From: Anaerolineae bacterium
GTDB taxonomy: Bacteria; Chloroflexota; Anaerolineae; Anaerolineales; Villigracilaceae
Length of the DNA stretch: 63,796 nt
Direction: 5' to 3'
Assembly (NCBI GenBank): GCA_003130845.1
Contig: QEXW01000041.1
Coordinates: 1-63,796, forward strand
Part shown: positions 54,120 to 62,026 of the stretch, one piece after another
How positions within the stretch are numbered: position 1 is the stretch's first letter
Layout of the letters: each line of letters opens with the position of its first letter
Notes under the pieces: model-generated
What the model saw: the letters and a program-made list of their open reading frames with translations, nothing else
What the model was told of the DNA's origin: nothing
Database searches by the model: none
Made by a program: the position numbers and the translations under genes

Positions 54120-55355
54120 TCAGTAATGCACGTTGACCAAGGTACCTACGGACGCAAAATTGTATAGCCATTCCGCATCGGCAATGCGCAGGTTGACGCA
54201 GCCGTGACTCATGGGTGTCCCGAAATTGTTATGCCAATAGGTGCCGTGAATGGCGTACCCTTGGTAGAAGAACATGGTGTACGGCACGTTTTTTAGGTAA
54301 TACCCAGGGCCAGACATGTCTTTGTAGCGGTATTTGATGTAAATGCGATATTGCCCGGTGACGGTGGGGTATCGCCAGGTGCCTGTGGATACCACGAAGG
54401 CGTTAACCAGGGTGTTTCCCTCGTAAGCATACAGCATTTGGCGAGAAAGGTCCACATCAATCCAGCGTTCATCGCTTGTTTCGGGGCTATACAGCTGGGG
54501 CGCCGCGAGGGTGGGGATGACACGCGTCGGCACGGCGGTATCGGTGGGCAGCGGGGTGGGGGTGATTTCCTCGGTGGGGGTGACCGAAGCGGTGGCGCTG
54601 GGGGTGGGCGTTAGGCTGACCGTTGGCGTGGGGCTTAGGCTGGGCGAGGGCGAAGGGCTAGGGGTGCTGGTAAAGGTCGGGCTAGCCGTTTCTGTAGCGC
54701 TGGGCGTGGCGCTTGGCAGGGGGGAAGCCGTTCGGGTCGCTTTGCTGATTTCCGCCGGCGCCCAGGCCGCATGTCCCGGCGCACTGCGCAAGAAGGCCGC
54801 CACCGGGGTGACGCTCCACCAGATGACCCATGCCAAGGCAAGGCACAGCAAAAACGCCAACAATGGCAAGACGGGCCAATCACGTCGTTTGGGGGGGCGC
54901 GACGCCCGACCGGAAGGCTTGCCAGCGGAACGTGTTGCAGGGTTTGGGGCAGGCTGCGCTTCGATTGGGGACGGAACCGGCCGGGTGGGCTGGGTTCTCT
55001 CCCCAACAGAAGCGGCCTGAGCCGCTGCGACCGTCCGCTCCGGCGGCGCATGGGCGGTGTTTTGCGCTGGCAGAGCGGGTGGAGAGGGGCTTTGCGCTAA
55101 ACGCTTCTGGGCCCAGACCAAGCCTTTTTGGGCGCGCTCACTGTGCGGGTTGATTTGTAAGGCGCGCTGCAGGTAGGTGAGGCTGGCTTGCGGGGATGAA
55201 ACAGCCGCCAGCATTAACCAGACTTCTTCTAACTCCGGCGCCAGGCGTGCAGCCTGCCCTGCCAGCTGGCGTGCGGCAAGGCTGTTTTTGGCTTGCAGGG
55301 CTTGCTGGGCTTGTTGTAAAAGTTGATAGGCGGCAGCCTGGTGAGGGGGAATCAT
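54120..55355 (-). CDS. L,D-transpeptidase with TPR-like cytoplasmic part and Pro/Thr stalk
   Basis: 411 residues from ATG 55355 (GTG 55361 is possible). Residues ~1-90 are TPR-like helices (AYQLLQQAQQALQAKNSLAARQLAGQAARLAPEL). A basic linker leads to one membrane helix (~158-180), a long Ser/Thr/Pro stalk (~205-275) and the YkuD domain with HGTYWHNNFGTPMSHGCVNLRIADAEWLY, catalytic Cys included. The TPR would lie inside the cell and the enzyme outside, linking an internal partner to wall cross-linking (inference). Confidence 0.82.
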   Translation of the reverse strand: MIPPHQAAAYQLLQQAQQALQAKNSLAARQLAGQAARLAPELEEVWLMLAAVSSPQASLTYLQRALQINPHSERAQKGLVWAQKRLAQSPSPPALPAQNTAHAPPERTVAAAQAASVGERTQPTRPVPSPIEAQPAPNPATRSAGKPSGRASRPPKRRDWPVLPLLAFLLCLALAWVIWWSVTPVAAFLRSAPGHAAWAPAEISKATRTASPLPSATPSATETASPTFTSTPSPSPSPSLSPTPTVSLTPTPSATASVTPTEEITPTPLPTDTAVPTRVIPTLAAPQLYSPETSDERWIDVDLSRQMLYAYEGNTLVNAFVVSTGTWRYPTVTGQYRIYIKYRYKDMSGPGYYLKNVPYTMFFYQGYAIHGTYWHNNFGTPMSHGCVNLRIADAEWLYNFASVGTLVNVHY

Positions 55356-55493
55356 ATGCACCTGTAAAGAGGGACTGTCTTTTTTTCAAGATGTTGGGCG
55401 CGCTACGTTTTGTCGTCTTTCCCTACTTACCGTGATTGCTGGTCAGGGCATACGCTGCACAGTATCTCACGGCGCTTGCATTGATTTTAAAAC

Positions 55494-55523
55494 ATTATAC
55501 GGCATTTTTTCTTGCAACTGCAA
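55494..55523 (-). promoter_or_regulatory. Promoter upstream of the L,D-transpeptidase genes
   Basis: On the minus strand TTGCAG (55523-55518), 18 bp, TATAAT (55499-55494); the leader to ATG 55355 would be about 130 nt. The rest of the 55356-55722 gap shows no credible gene; a 168-codon plus-strand frame there overlaps the lipoprotein gene antisense and has no family features. Confidence 0.55.
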
Positions 55524-55722
55524 TTCAGAATACGTGCCGTGGATGGTGCGCTGCCCTTGGGCCAGCCTGTTTTATCGGGTTGTTTGGGCGAGAGGATACA
55601 AAACCGGCCGCTTGGCGCTCTGGATTGCTCAAGGCGACCGGTGGCTTCAACCGTGCTCCCTTTCATGGGCAAAAGGGCATCTGTGGCGTAGAAGCGCGCT
55701 CGGCTGGGCGCGTTTCGGCGGG

Positions 55723-56400
55723 CTATGGCTCAAGGGCAATGTAACGCTTCGTTTCCTCGCCGAGTCGCATTCCATTGTCGCGAGGCCAGATGACGAGCAG
55801 CGCGCCGCTGGCATTCTTGCCAATTTGGATGACCACCCAGCCTTCCACTTCTTGGCCGCGCGTGAGAGCATCGAAGCTAGAGATGGAGGGGGAGGGTTCT
55901 TTTGCATCTGCCAATTTGACGCGCTCGTAGGGAATTAGGGCGCTGTCCATGCCGCTGAAGAATGTACCGTCCACTCGGTTAGAGCCTTCTCCCGTCCATT
56001 TCACCCGCACTTTGACCAGCGCATATTCCATTGCCGGGTCGCGATGCGCCCGGTTGAAGGGCGAGGCCTTCTTGAGCAAGACCAGGGCCTGCTCGCCGCG
56101 CACAAATTCCACCACGCGGATTTCCCAGCCCGCTGTGATGACGGTTTCGGAGAAGGGCGCCGGGTTCTGAGGGCTTGTCCCGGCCGGTGGCGGCGTGGCG
56201 GTGGGCGCTGGGGTTGGCGTGGGTGGAATGGCCGTCTCTGTGGGTGGGACAGCGGTTGGCGTGGGCGGCGCATTGGTCGGCTTTGCTGTGGCAGCTGGTG
56301 GGGACGCGGTCGGCGCCGAGGCCGTTCGGCCACAGGCCAGCATCAGGGCTAGCAGCAGCGAAAGCAGCAAGGTTGGTTTGGAAATGATGTGCTTGTTCAT
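55723..56400 (-). CDS. Lipoprotein with Pro/Thr-rich stalk and DUF4352-like domain
   Basis: 225 residues; GGAGG six bases upstream of ATG. Lipobox LACG around Cys23, then a stalk of PPTPTA-type repeats (~28-80). The C-terminal ~145 residues form a beta sandwich like DUF4352/telokin-like extracellular domains (WEIRVVEFVRG..., YALVKVRVKWTG, EGWVVIQIGKNASG). Role unknown; surface-exposed. Confidence 0.75.
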   Translation of the reverse strand: MNKHIISKPTLLLSLLLALMLACGRTASAPTASPPAATAKPTNAPPTPTAVPPTETAIPPTPTPAPTATPPPAGTSPQNPAPFSETVITAGWEIRVVEFVRGEQALVLLKKASPFNRAHRDPAMEYALVKVRVKWTGEGSNRVDGTFFSGMDSALIPYERVKLADAKEPSPSISSFDALTRGQEVEGWVVIQIGKNASGALLVIWPRDNGMRLGEETKRYIALEP

Positions 56401-56413
56401 CGCTTACCTCCAA

Positions 56414-56441
56414 AGCATAGGGTTTTTCGGATTGAATGTAA
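56414..56441 (-). promoter_or_regulatory. Promoter for the DUF4352-like lipoprotein gene
   Basis: On the minus strand TTACAT (56441-56436), 16 bp, TATGCT (56419-56414), followed by GGAGG and ATG 56400. Confidence 0.5.
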
Positions 56442-56945
56442 CTGCCTATCCTGTAGACTCTGCTGTTTCGGAGCAGAGAAAACCGTCTATGAAGAGAGTC
56501 ACGAATGCGCGAATACAACAAGCGCACAGGTAAAAGAAAGCGCTTTGGCAGGCCAGAGACATTCGTGAATTCGTGTTGGCATTCGTGGACGGTCTCCGCT
56601 TTCATGATGGTAGGCAGTTACGATAATCTTGAGTCATAGATAATTCCCTGTGCGGTCTTGCGAAGGTACTCAATTTATGGAACGCTTTTTTCCCTCAGGC
56701 CTCTCTCAAGTAGCCAGGGGCAAGCACGGTCAACCACAAACCGTTGGTTGACTCTGCTCCGAATGCCGCTCTTTATATAATATGACAAAAAAAGTCTGTT
56801 TTGCAATCCCATGTTTGGGTGGCAGGGCCGACCTGCCGCCCTGCCTAACCAGTGGAAAAGCAGCATTCTTTTAGGAACACGAGGGCATGTTCTCATAAAT
56901 TGTCGTATACTTAAAATCGTTTATCTGTAAAGGGAAGCTCATTTC
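56442..56945. other. Gene-free boundary of the accessory island
   Basis: No credible gene in ~500 bp. There are ATTCGTG direct repeats at about 56570-56590, a possible -10 TATACT at 56906-56911 and an AAAGGGAAG ribosome-binding site before hsdR (ATG 56946). This is where ordinary chromosomal genes give way to defence-type genes. Confidence 0.5.
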
Positions 56946-59846
56946 ATGCTTCGTCAAATCTCTGAAGAACACACTCGCAAGCAACTGATTGACCCGCAAC
57001 TGGAACGCGCGGGCTGGGTTTTGCGCGACCACAGCAAGGTCAAAATCGAAGTTTCCGTTGGCGCAGAGCGTCCCGAAGGTTCAACAACCTTCGGGACGAT
57101 TGCAGATTACTGCCTGTACCGCGAAAATGGGGAAGTGTTAGCGGTGGTGGAAGCCAAGAAGACGGCGGTGGACGTCAAACTCGCCGAAGCGCAACTGGAG
57201 CATTACGTCCGCGAAATCGAAAAACATCAGTCTTTCCGCCCGTTTGGGTTTCTCGCCAACGGGCGCGAAATTCATTTTGTGGACGTGGGCTATGCTCCGC
57301 GCCGCGAAGTGGCGGGCTTTTTCACCCGCGATGACCTGGAAAACCTGCTTTACCTGCGCCAGAACGCCCAGCCGCTCGGCTCGGTGAACATCAACTCTGC
57401 CATTGTAGACCGCTCCTATCAGCATGAAGCCATTCGGCGGGTGTGCGAAGCATTTGATATACAAAACGTCCCGAAGGATGACGTGGATATGTTGAGTCGC
57501 TCAAAAGAAGCCTTCGGGACGGTTGAACCTTCCGGACGCTTGGGAAATAAACGCCGCGCGCTCATCGTCATGGCGACGGGGACGGGCAAGACCCGCACCA
57601 CGATGGCGCTGATTGACGTGTTCCTGCGCGCCAATCAGGCGCGGCGCGTCTTGTTCGTGGCAGACCGCGATGAGTTGGTGCGTCAGGCGCTCGCCGATGG
57701 ATTCCAGAAATTCTTGCCGCACGAACCCTGCGCCCGCCTGCACAGTTGGGATACGCAGTTCACCCAGCGGCTGTATGCCGTCACCCTGCAAACGCTCAGC
57801 AACATCTTTGAAAAATTCTCGCCCGCCTTCTTCGACCTGATTATCTTTGACGAAGTCCATCGCTCCATCTTCAACCGCTGGAGCGAAGTGATGCGCTACT
57901 TTGACGGGCGCATGATTGGGCTGACCGCCACCCCCGCCAACTCGATTGACCGCGACACCTTCGAAGCCTTTCACTGCTACGACGACAAGCCGACCTATCT
58001 CTACACCTACGACCAGGCAGTGAAAGACGGCTACCTGGTGGATTTCAGCCTGCGGGCGGCGCGCACCCGTTTTCAGCAGGAAGGAATCAAGTGGGAAGGT
58101 CTCTCCGAAGAAGACCGCAACCTGCTTATCCAAAACGGCTACGACCCCGATTCCATCAACTTTGAAGGCACGGAACTGGAAGAAAAGGTCACGGTGCGCG
58201 ATACGCTCCGCAAGCAGTGGGTAGAAGTGATGGAAGCCTGCTACAAAGACCCTTCGGGTATGCCGTGCAAGACCATCGTCTTTGCCATGACCAAAAAGCA
58301 CGCCGTGCGGCTGCGAGACGCCTTCTACGACCTGTACCCGCAGTATCCAGGCATGGCGGCGGTCATCGTCAGCGAAGCCAACTACCGCGACATCCCCGTC
58401 GAGACATTCAAAAAGGAAAGTCTGCCGCGCATCGCCATTTCGGTGGATATGCTCGATACGGGCGTGGACATTCCCGAGGTGATGAATCTTGTCTTTATGA
58501 AGCCCGTGCAGTCGCCCATCAAGTTGCAGCAGATGATTGGGCGCGGCACGCGCACGCAGGCGGCTTGTAAATTCCTGGATTGGCTGCCCGAAGGCGGGAA
58601 AAAGGAATTTCTGATTCTCGATTTTTGGGAGAACAACTTCGACCGCGCCGCCAAAGAAACCGCCGATGCAACCATGCCCGTGCTGGTGAGGCTCTTTCAC
58701 ACCCGTCTGAACCTGCTCGAAACTTATCAACAGAATGGACAAGATGAACAGGATAAAGAAACCCCAGCAAAACATCCTATCAATCCTGTTCATCCTGTTT
58801 CGACCGAAGCCCAGGCGTTGATTGCCGACCTGCGGGCGATGGTGGGGCGCATCCCGCGCGAGTCGCTGCTGGTGCGCCATGCCCTGCCCGACATCGAAGA
58901 CGTGTGGGAAGACGGCTTTTGGAACTACCTGCTGCCTTCCAGCCTGGAAAAACTGCGCCTGAAGGTCGCCCCGCATTTGCGCTTTGCGCCCGAAGTGGAC
59001 GTGCCCGCCGAGACCTTCGCCGTCAAACTGGAACGGCTGAAACTGCTCAAACGCAAGGGGCAAAAAACCGAAGATTTGAGTCTCTCGATTGCCGAAGACG
59101 TTGCCAGCCTGCCCGAAAACCTGCTCACCCAAAAGCAGTTGAGTCTCAAACGCGCCTGCACCGTCCCCATGCTCGAAGCCGCTTCTTTCGACGAACTGGA
59201 TACTCTGCGCCGCGAACTGGCGGAGATGATGAAGAAGCGCCAAAAAGAGACGGGCATTCTCGAACTGGACTTCCTGCACGATGAAATTGCTCTGCGCGGC
59301 TACATCCTGCTGACCAAAAGCGGCGAGCAGATGTACGTCAGCGAGTACCGCGAAAAGGTGGAAAAGCGCATCCTGCAACTGGTGGAGAACCATCCCGCTA
59401 TGCAGGCGATTGTCGGGGCGGAGCGCCGCTCTGCCTCCACCGAAATTGACGACGCCCTGCTGCTCGACCTGGAGCGGACTCTCACCCGCGAATTGGCGCA
59501 CAGCGACCTGGAATTGACGCCTGAGATGCTGAAAAAGGTCTATGCCCACAGCGCCGATAACTTCCTTGCCCTGGTGCGCCAGGTGCTGGAGATTGACTCC
59601 CTGCCCGATTACCGCGAACTGGTGGCGCGCCAATTCGAGCGCTACATCGCCGACCATCGCTACAACGCCGACCAGATTCGCTTCCTGCGCGCCGTGCAGA
59701 GCGTCTTCCTGCAAAAGCGCCGTCTCACCCCCGCCGACCTGTACGAGCCGCCGCTGGATCGATTCGGCGTGGACGCGGTGGATAGGTGGTTTACGGAGGA
59801 GGAAGTGGAAGAGGTGGTGGCGTTTGCCAACAAATTGGCGGTATAA
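56946..59846 (+). CDS. hsdR: Type I restriction enzyme subunit R (HsdR, EcoEI-like)
   Basis: 966 residues. HsdR supplies ATP-driven DNA translocation and cleavage in type I restriction. Nuclease domain: IADYCLY...VVEAKK (~52-75). Helicase: Walker A ATGTGKT (~210), DEAD-like FDEVH (~302), GLTATPAN, and motif VI-type QMIGRGTR. The C-terminal EcoEI-type domain ends VDRWFTEEEVEEVVAFANK. Three palindromic repeats are inserted in frame: residues ~42-51, ~174-199 (just before Walker A) and ~595-619. No hsdM or hsdS is present in the window; they may lie beyond the right edge. All helicase motifs seen are intact. Confidence 0.9.
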   Translation: MLRQISEEHTRKQLIDPQLERAGWVLRDHSKVKIEVSVGAERPEGSTTFGTIADYCLYRENGEVLAVVEAKKTAVDVKLAEAQLEHYVREIEKHQSFRPFGFLANGREIHFVDVGYAPRREVAGFFTRDDLENLLYLRQNAQPLGSVNINSAIVDRSYQHEAIRRVCEAFDIQNVPKDDVDMLSRSKEAFGTVEPSGRLGNKRRALIVMATGTGKTRTTMALIDVFLRANQARRVLFVADRDELVRQALADGFQKFLPHEPCARLHSWDTQFTQRLYAVTLQTLSNIFEKFSPAFFDLIIFDEVHRSIFNRWSEVMRYFDGRMIGLTATPANSIDRDTFEAFHCYDDKPTYLYTYDQAVKDGYLVDFSLRAARTRFQQEGIKWEGLSEEDRNLLIQNGYDPDSINFEGTELEEKVTVRDTLRKQWVEVMEACYKDPSGMPCKTIVFAMTKKHAVRLRDAFYDLYPQYPGMAAVIVSEANYRDIPVETFKKESLPRIAISVDMLDTGVDIPEVMNLVFMKPVQSPIKLQQMIGRGTRTQAACKFLDWLPEGGKKEFLILDFWENNFDRAAKETADATMPVLVRLFHTRLNLLETYQQNGQDEQDKETPAKHPINPVHPVSTEAQALIADLRAMVGRIPRESLLVRHALPDIEDVWEDGFWNYLLPSSLEKLRLKVAPHLRFAPEVDVPAETFAVKLERLKLLKRKGQKTEDLSLSIAEDVASLPENLLTQKQLSLKRACTVPMLEAASFDELDTLRRELAEMMKKRQKETGILELDFLHDEIALRGYILLTKSGEQMYVSEYREKVEKRILQLVENHPAMQAIVGAERRSASTEIDDALLLDLERTLTRELAHSDLELTPEMLKKVYAHSADNFLALVRQVLEIDSLPDYRELVARQFERYIADHRYNADQIRFLRAVQSVFLQKRRLTPADLYEPPLDRFGVDAVDRWFTEEEVEEVVAFANKLAV
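57069..57098. repeat. REP palindrome inserted in frame in hsdR (copy 1)
   Basis: Perfect 13-bp arms CGTCCCGAAGGTT (57069-57081) and AACCTTCGGGACG (57086-57098) with a CAAC loop. It is exactly 30 bp and occupies ten whole codons (RPEGSTTFGT) between strands of the nuclease domain. Confidence 0.85.
57467..57521. repeat. REP palindrome inserted in frame in hsdR (copy 2)
   Basis: Arms CGTCCCGAAGG (57467-57477) and CCTTCGGGACG (57511-57521) with a 33-base loop; a further half site (TTCCGGACG) continues to about 57538. It encodes ~25 extra residues between the helix before motif I and the strand leading to Walker A. The AAGAAGCCTTCGGGACG right half is also found at 63075-63091. Confidence 0.82.
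58739..58798. repeat. Second type of palindromic repeat inserted in frame in hsdR
   Basis: ACAAGATGAACAGGAT (58739-58754) and ATCCTGTTCATCCTGT (58783-58798) pair at 15 of 16 positions. The AACAGGAT units form a different repeat family from the TCCCGAAGG copies. Encodes a polar linker (~595-619, with NGQDEQDKETPAKHPINPVHP). Confidence 0.75.
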
Positions 59847-59847
59847 T
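59842..59847 (+). promoter_or_regulatory. -10 element TATAAT over the hsdR stop codon, for vapBC
   Basis: TATAAT includes the TAA stop of hsdR. Predicted start of transcription near 59854, before GATAAGGAGAAG and the vapB ATG at 59886. Confidence 0.45.
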
Positions 59848-59885
59848 TATCTTACGATTACATATTCGATAAGGAGAAGTAAGAT

Positions 59886-60095
59886 ATGGATACAGCGACA
59901 ATCTCCCCAAAATACCAGGTGGTGATTCCCCGCGCAATTCGCGAGAAGTGGAACGTCAAGCCAGGGCAGAAGGTTCGGTTCATCATTTACGGCAACCGCC
60001 TTGAGATTGTCCCTGTGCGGAATATCAAAGAGGCGCGCGGCTTTCTCAAAGGCATGAGCAGCGACATCGAGCGCGAAGAGGAAGACCGCGTATGA
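59886..60095 (+). CDS. vapB: AbrB/MazE-type antitoxin (VapB-like)
   Basis: 69 residues, with AAGGAG upstream. The SpoVT/AbrB swapped-hairpin DNA-binding domain is clear: TISPKYQVVIPRAIREKWNVKPGQKVRFIIYGNRLEIVPV. The acidic C-terminus (SDIEREEEDRV) would bind the toxin. Its stop overlaps the toxin start (ATGA). Likely represses its own promoter. Confidence 0.88.
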   Translation: MDTATISPKYQVVIPRAIREKWNVKPGQKVRFIIYGNRLEIVPVRNIKEARGFLKGMSSDIEREEEDRV

Positions 60096-60469
60096 ACGTC
60101 GTCGATTCGTCGGGCTGGCTGGAGTATTTCATAAACGGCAGTAATGCCGGGTTCTTTGCGCCCGTGATCGAAAATACGGACGAAGTGCTCGTACCGACCA
60201 TTAGCCTTTTCGAAGTGTTCAAGCGCGTTTTGATGGTGAAGGATAGGAATGACGCCCTCGAAGCGGTGGCGATTATGAAAGATGGACACGTGGTTGATTT
60301 GGATGACAGCCTGGCGCTCGTCGCGGCAGAATTGTCATACGAGTTGAAACTTCCATTGGCGGACAGCATCATCCTAGCCACCGCCCGCGCTCACAACGCG
60401 ACTTTGTGGACGCAGGATGAGCATTTCAAGGGGATGGATGGCGTGAAGTATATCGAGAAGAAAAGATGA
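60092..60469 (+). CDS. vapC: PIN-domain toxin (VapC-like)
   Basis: 125 residues. PIN ribonuclease acidic residues are visible: Asp5 in VVDSSGW, Glu in ISLFEVFKR (~42), Asp in LPLADSIILATARAHNATL (~92) and Asp in WTQDEHF (~111). Expected to cleave RNA when freed from the antitoxin. Its TGA overlaps the ATG of a 48-codon hsdR remnant (ATGA). Confidence 0.9.
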   Translation: MNVVDSSGWLEYFINGSNAGFFAPVIENTDEVLVPTISLFEVFKRVLMVKDRNDALEAVAIMKDGHVVDLDDSLALVAAELSYELKLPLADSIILATARAHNATLWTQDEHFKGMDGVKYIEKKR

Positions 60470-60612
60470 GGCAACCTTTTGACTTGTGCATTCCACTTCT
60501 AGAGCGTTTCAGCGTGGACGCAGTGGACAGGTGGTTTACGGAGGATGAAGTGGAAGATGTAGTGGCGTTTGTGAATGGAATGGCGTTTTCTAATGATCAG
60601 AAAGGTCAATGA
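60466..60612 (+). pseudogene. Remnant of a second hsdR 3' end, kept as a 48-codon ORF
   Basis: From ATG 60466 (overlapping the vapC stop) to TGA 60612. From codon 12 onward it matches the C-terminus of the HsdR encoded upstream: 22 of 29 residues identical over LERFSVDAVDRWFTEDEVEDVVAF..., then eight extra residues. The DNA match spans about 59754-59843 and 60499-60588. It overlaps the STAND gene start by ATGA. Probably a leftover of recombination that placed vapBC behind hsdR; whether the peptide is made is unknown. Confidence 0.75.
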
Positions 60613-61937
60613 TGAGTGTCATTTTAAGTTTCGGACTCGATATTCTGATTTTTTTGCTAAGCAAACTTCCTGATGCATTTATGGGCTGGGGAGTTGGCAA
60701 AGTTCTTGACAATTTGATTTCTACAAAGTTCTCGCGGAGCAAGAAGCAAAATGTAATGCTTTACTCTTTAGAATGTGGTGATGCAGGCATTAACCTTGAA
60801 CAACAGAGACTGTTGGTTTCTACTGCATTCGGAAATTATTTCACAGGTTTACTTGAAAAAGAAAATCTATATCTTGATTTAGAATCACAAATTGACTGCC
60901 CACCCGTCAAGGGACAAGAGGGGCTAAAGCCTTTACAAAGATTATATTGGCTCTTGAGCTATCCAAAAAGTCCAAGGATTTTTGTTTTTGCAGGTGATGG
61001 CGGAATGGGAAAGAGCACATTGTCTGCGAAAATCGTGCGCTGCCTATTTCAAGAGGGGGCGATAGATACGATTTTAGGTGATAGCGCAAAAACGCAACAC
61101 ATAGATCCAATTAGTGGCGAAGTTGTCAAATTCCAACCAGGCTATTATGACGTCAATTCGTTTTATAAAAGGTTGTGTCACCAACTTGGATTACCACCGT
61201 TGTCCAAAAAACAAGCAATTATTGCTATAAAAGATCGCTTGGTAGGGCAAAAGGCAATTATTGTTGTTGACAATCTGGAAGCAATTGAAAAAGGAAATGA
61301 ACTCCTTGACTCTTTACGCATCCTGACATCTAGGGATATTCGGGCTATTGTTACTACGCGTGAAACGAAAAAACTTCGCCCACTTTTAACCGATCTGGTC
61401 ATTGTTCAATTGAAACCAATCACATCTCCAAAAGATGCTAAACAGTTTGTAGAGTGGCATATTGAGCAGTATAAGGTACAAAACCCGACTTTGGCATCAC
61501 TTAAAACTCAATTAAGCCAGAATAACTTAAAGTGGCTAATTGAAAAAACGGGCGGCATCCCATTGCTCTTGCAATTAATTTCCACAGATGTGGCTAGAAC
61601 TTCTTGGGAGCACGCAAAAGGATTACCTAATATATTTGGGAAAGAATTGCTAGAATTCCTATATCGGGCGAGGTGGGACGATTTGGGAAATCAGGGCGTT
61701 TCGGGCGATTCTGCCAAAAGAGTTTTGAAATGGATAACAGCAGAGCAGTATCGCGGGAAAGGCATTACCACAAAGAGAATCAAAAATTGGGCGGAGGATA
61801 ATTCTTTATCTGATACGCTTGACTCTGCCCTCTTGTTATTGCATGAGCGATTTATGGTTGTAAATAGAGATGTGAAGAAAGGAGATTATTCCATTTTCCC
61901 TAGTTTGGCTGAGTTCATTGAAAGACAGAGTGTTTAG
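60609..61937 (+). CDS. STAND/NB-ARC-type NTPase, probably the 5' part of a disrupted gene
   Basis: 442 residues; ATG 60609 or 60612. An N-terminal helix (~7-30) may be membrane-associated. NTPase motifs: Walker A GDGGMGKST (~134), Walker B AIIVVDNLEA (~218), sensor-type RAIVTTRE (~241) and GGIPLLLQLI (~317), followed by winged-helix-like sequence to ~440. This is the NLR-like architecture of STAND signalling ATPases, several of which are anti-phage sensors. The gene is clearly A+T-richer than hsdR, a sign of separate origin. It stops just before sequence that continues in another frame and then the TPR gene. Confidence 0.78.
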   Translation: MMSVILSFGLDILIFLLSKLPDAFMGWGVGKVLDNLISTKFSRSKKQNVMLYSLECGDAGINLEQQRLLVSTAFGNYFTGLLEKENLYLDLESQIDCPPVKGQEGLKPLQRLYWLLSYPKSPRIFVFAGDGGMGKSTLSAKIVRCLFQEGAIDTILGDSAKTQHIDPISGEVVKFQPGYYDVNSFYKRLCHQLGLPPLSKKQAIIAIKDRLVGQKAIIVVDNLEAIEKGNELLDSLRILTSRDIRAIVTTRETKKLRPLLTDLVIVQLKPITSPKDAKQFVEWHIEQYKVQNPTLASLKTQLSQNNLKWLIEKTGGIPLLLQLISTDVARTSWEHAKGLPNIFGKELLEFLYRARWDDLGNQGVSGDSAKRVLKWITAEQYRGKGITTKRIKNWAEDNSLSDTLDSALLLLHERFMVVNRDVKKGDYSIFPSLAEFIERQSV

Positions 61938-62026
61938 ACTGCTATGCCAACCGTAAATTGGAATACGCTCGAATAATTTTCTATCAGGCTTTCTCAACCT
62001 GGTTTGCAATTGGGAACCATTCCTGA
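61938..62026 (+). pseudogene. Out-of-frame linker between the STAND and TPR parts
   Basis: In frame 2 (codons from 61940) the DNA reads CYANRKLEYARIIFYQAFS and so on to a stop at 62024, good helical-repeat-like protein sequence with no start codon. The STAND frame has stops at 61935 and 61974. A -1 change near 61930 and a +1 change near 62015-62024 would join STAND, linker and TPR into one protein of about 800 residues. Confidence 0.6.

Noticed and set aside
55432-55938. 168-codon plus-strand frame in the 55.4-55.9 kb gap
   Set aside because: No ribosome-binding site, runs antisense into a convincing lipoprotein gene, and composition is not protein-like.
57501-59714. 737-codon minus-strand open frame opposite hsdR
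   Set aside because: Lies fully antisense to a clear HsdR, has no motifs and shows the Gln/His/Gly bias typical of a reverse shadow of GC-rich coding DNA.
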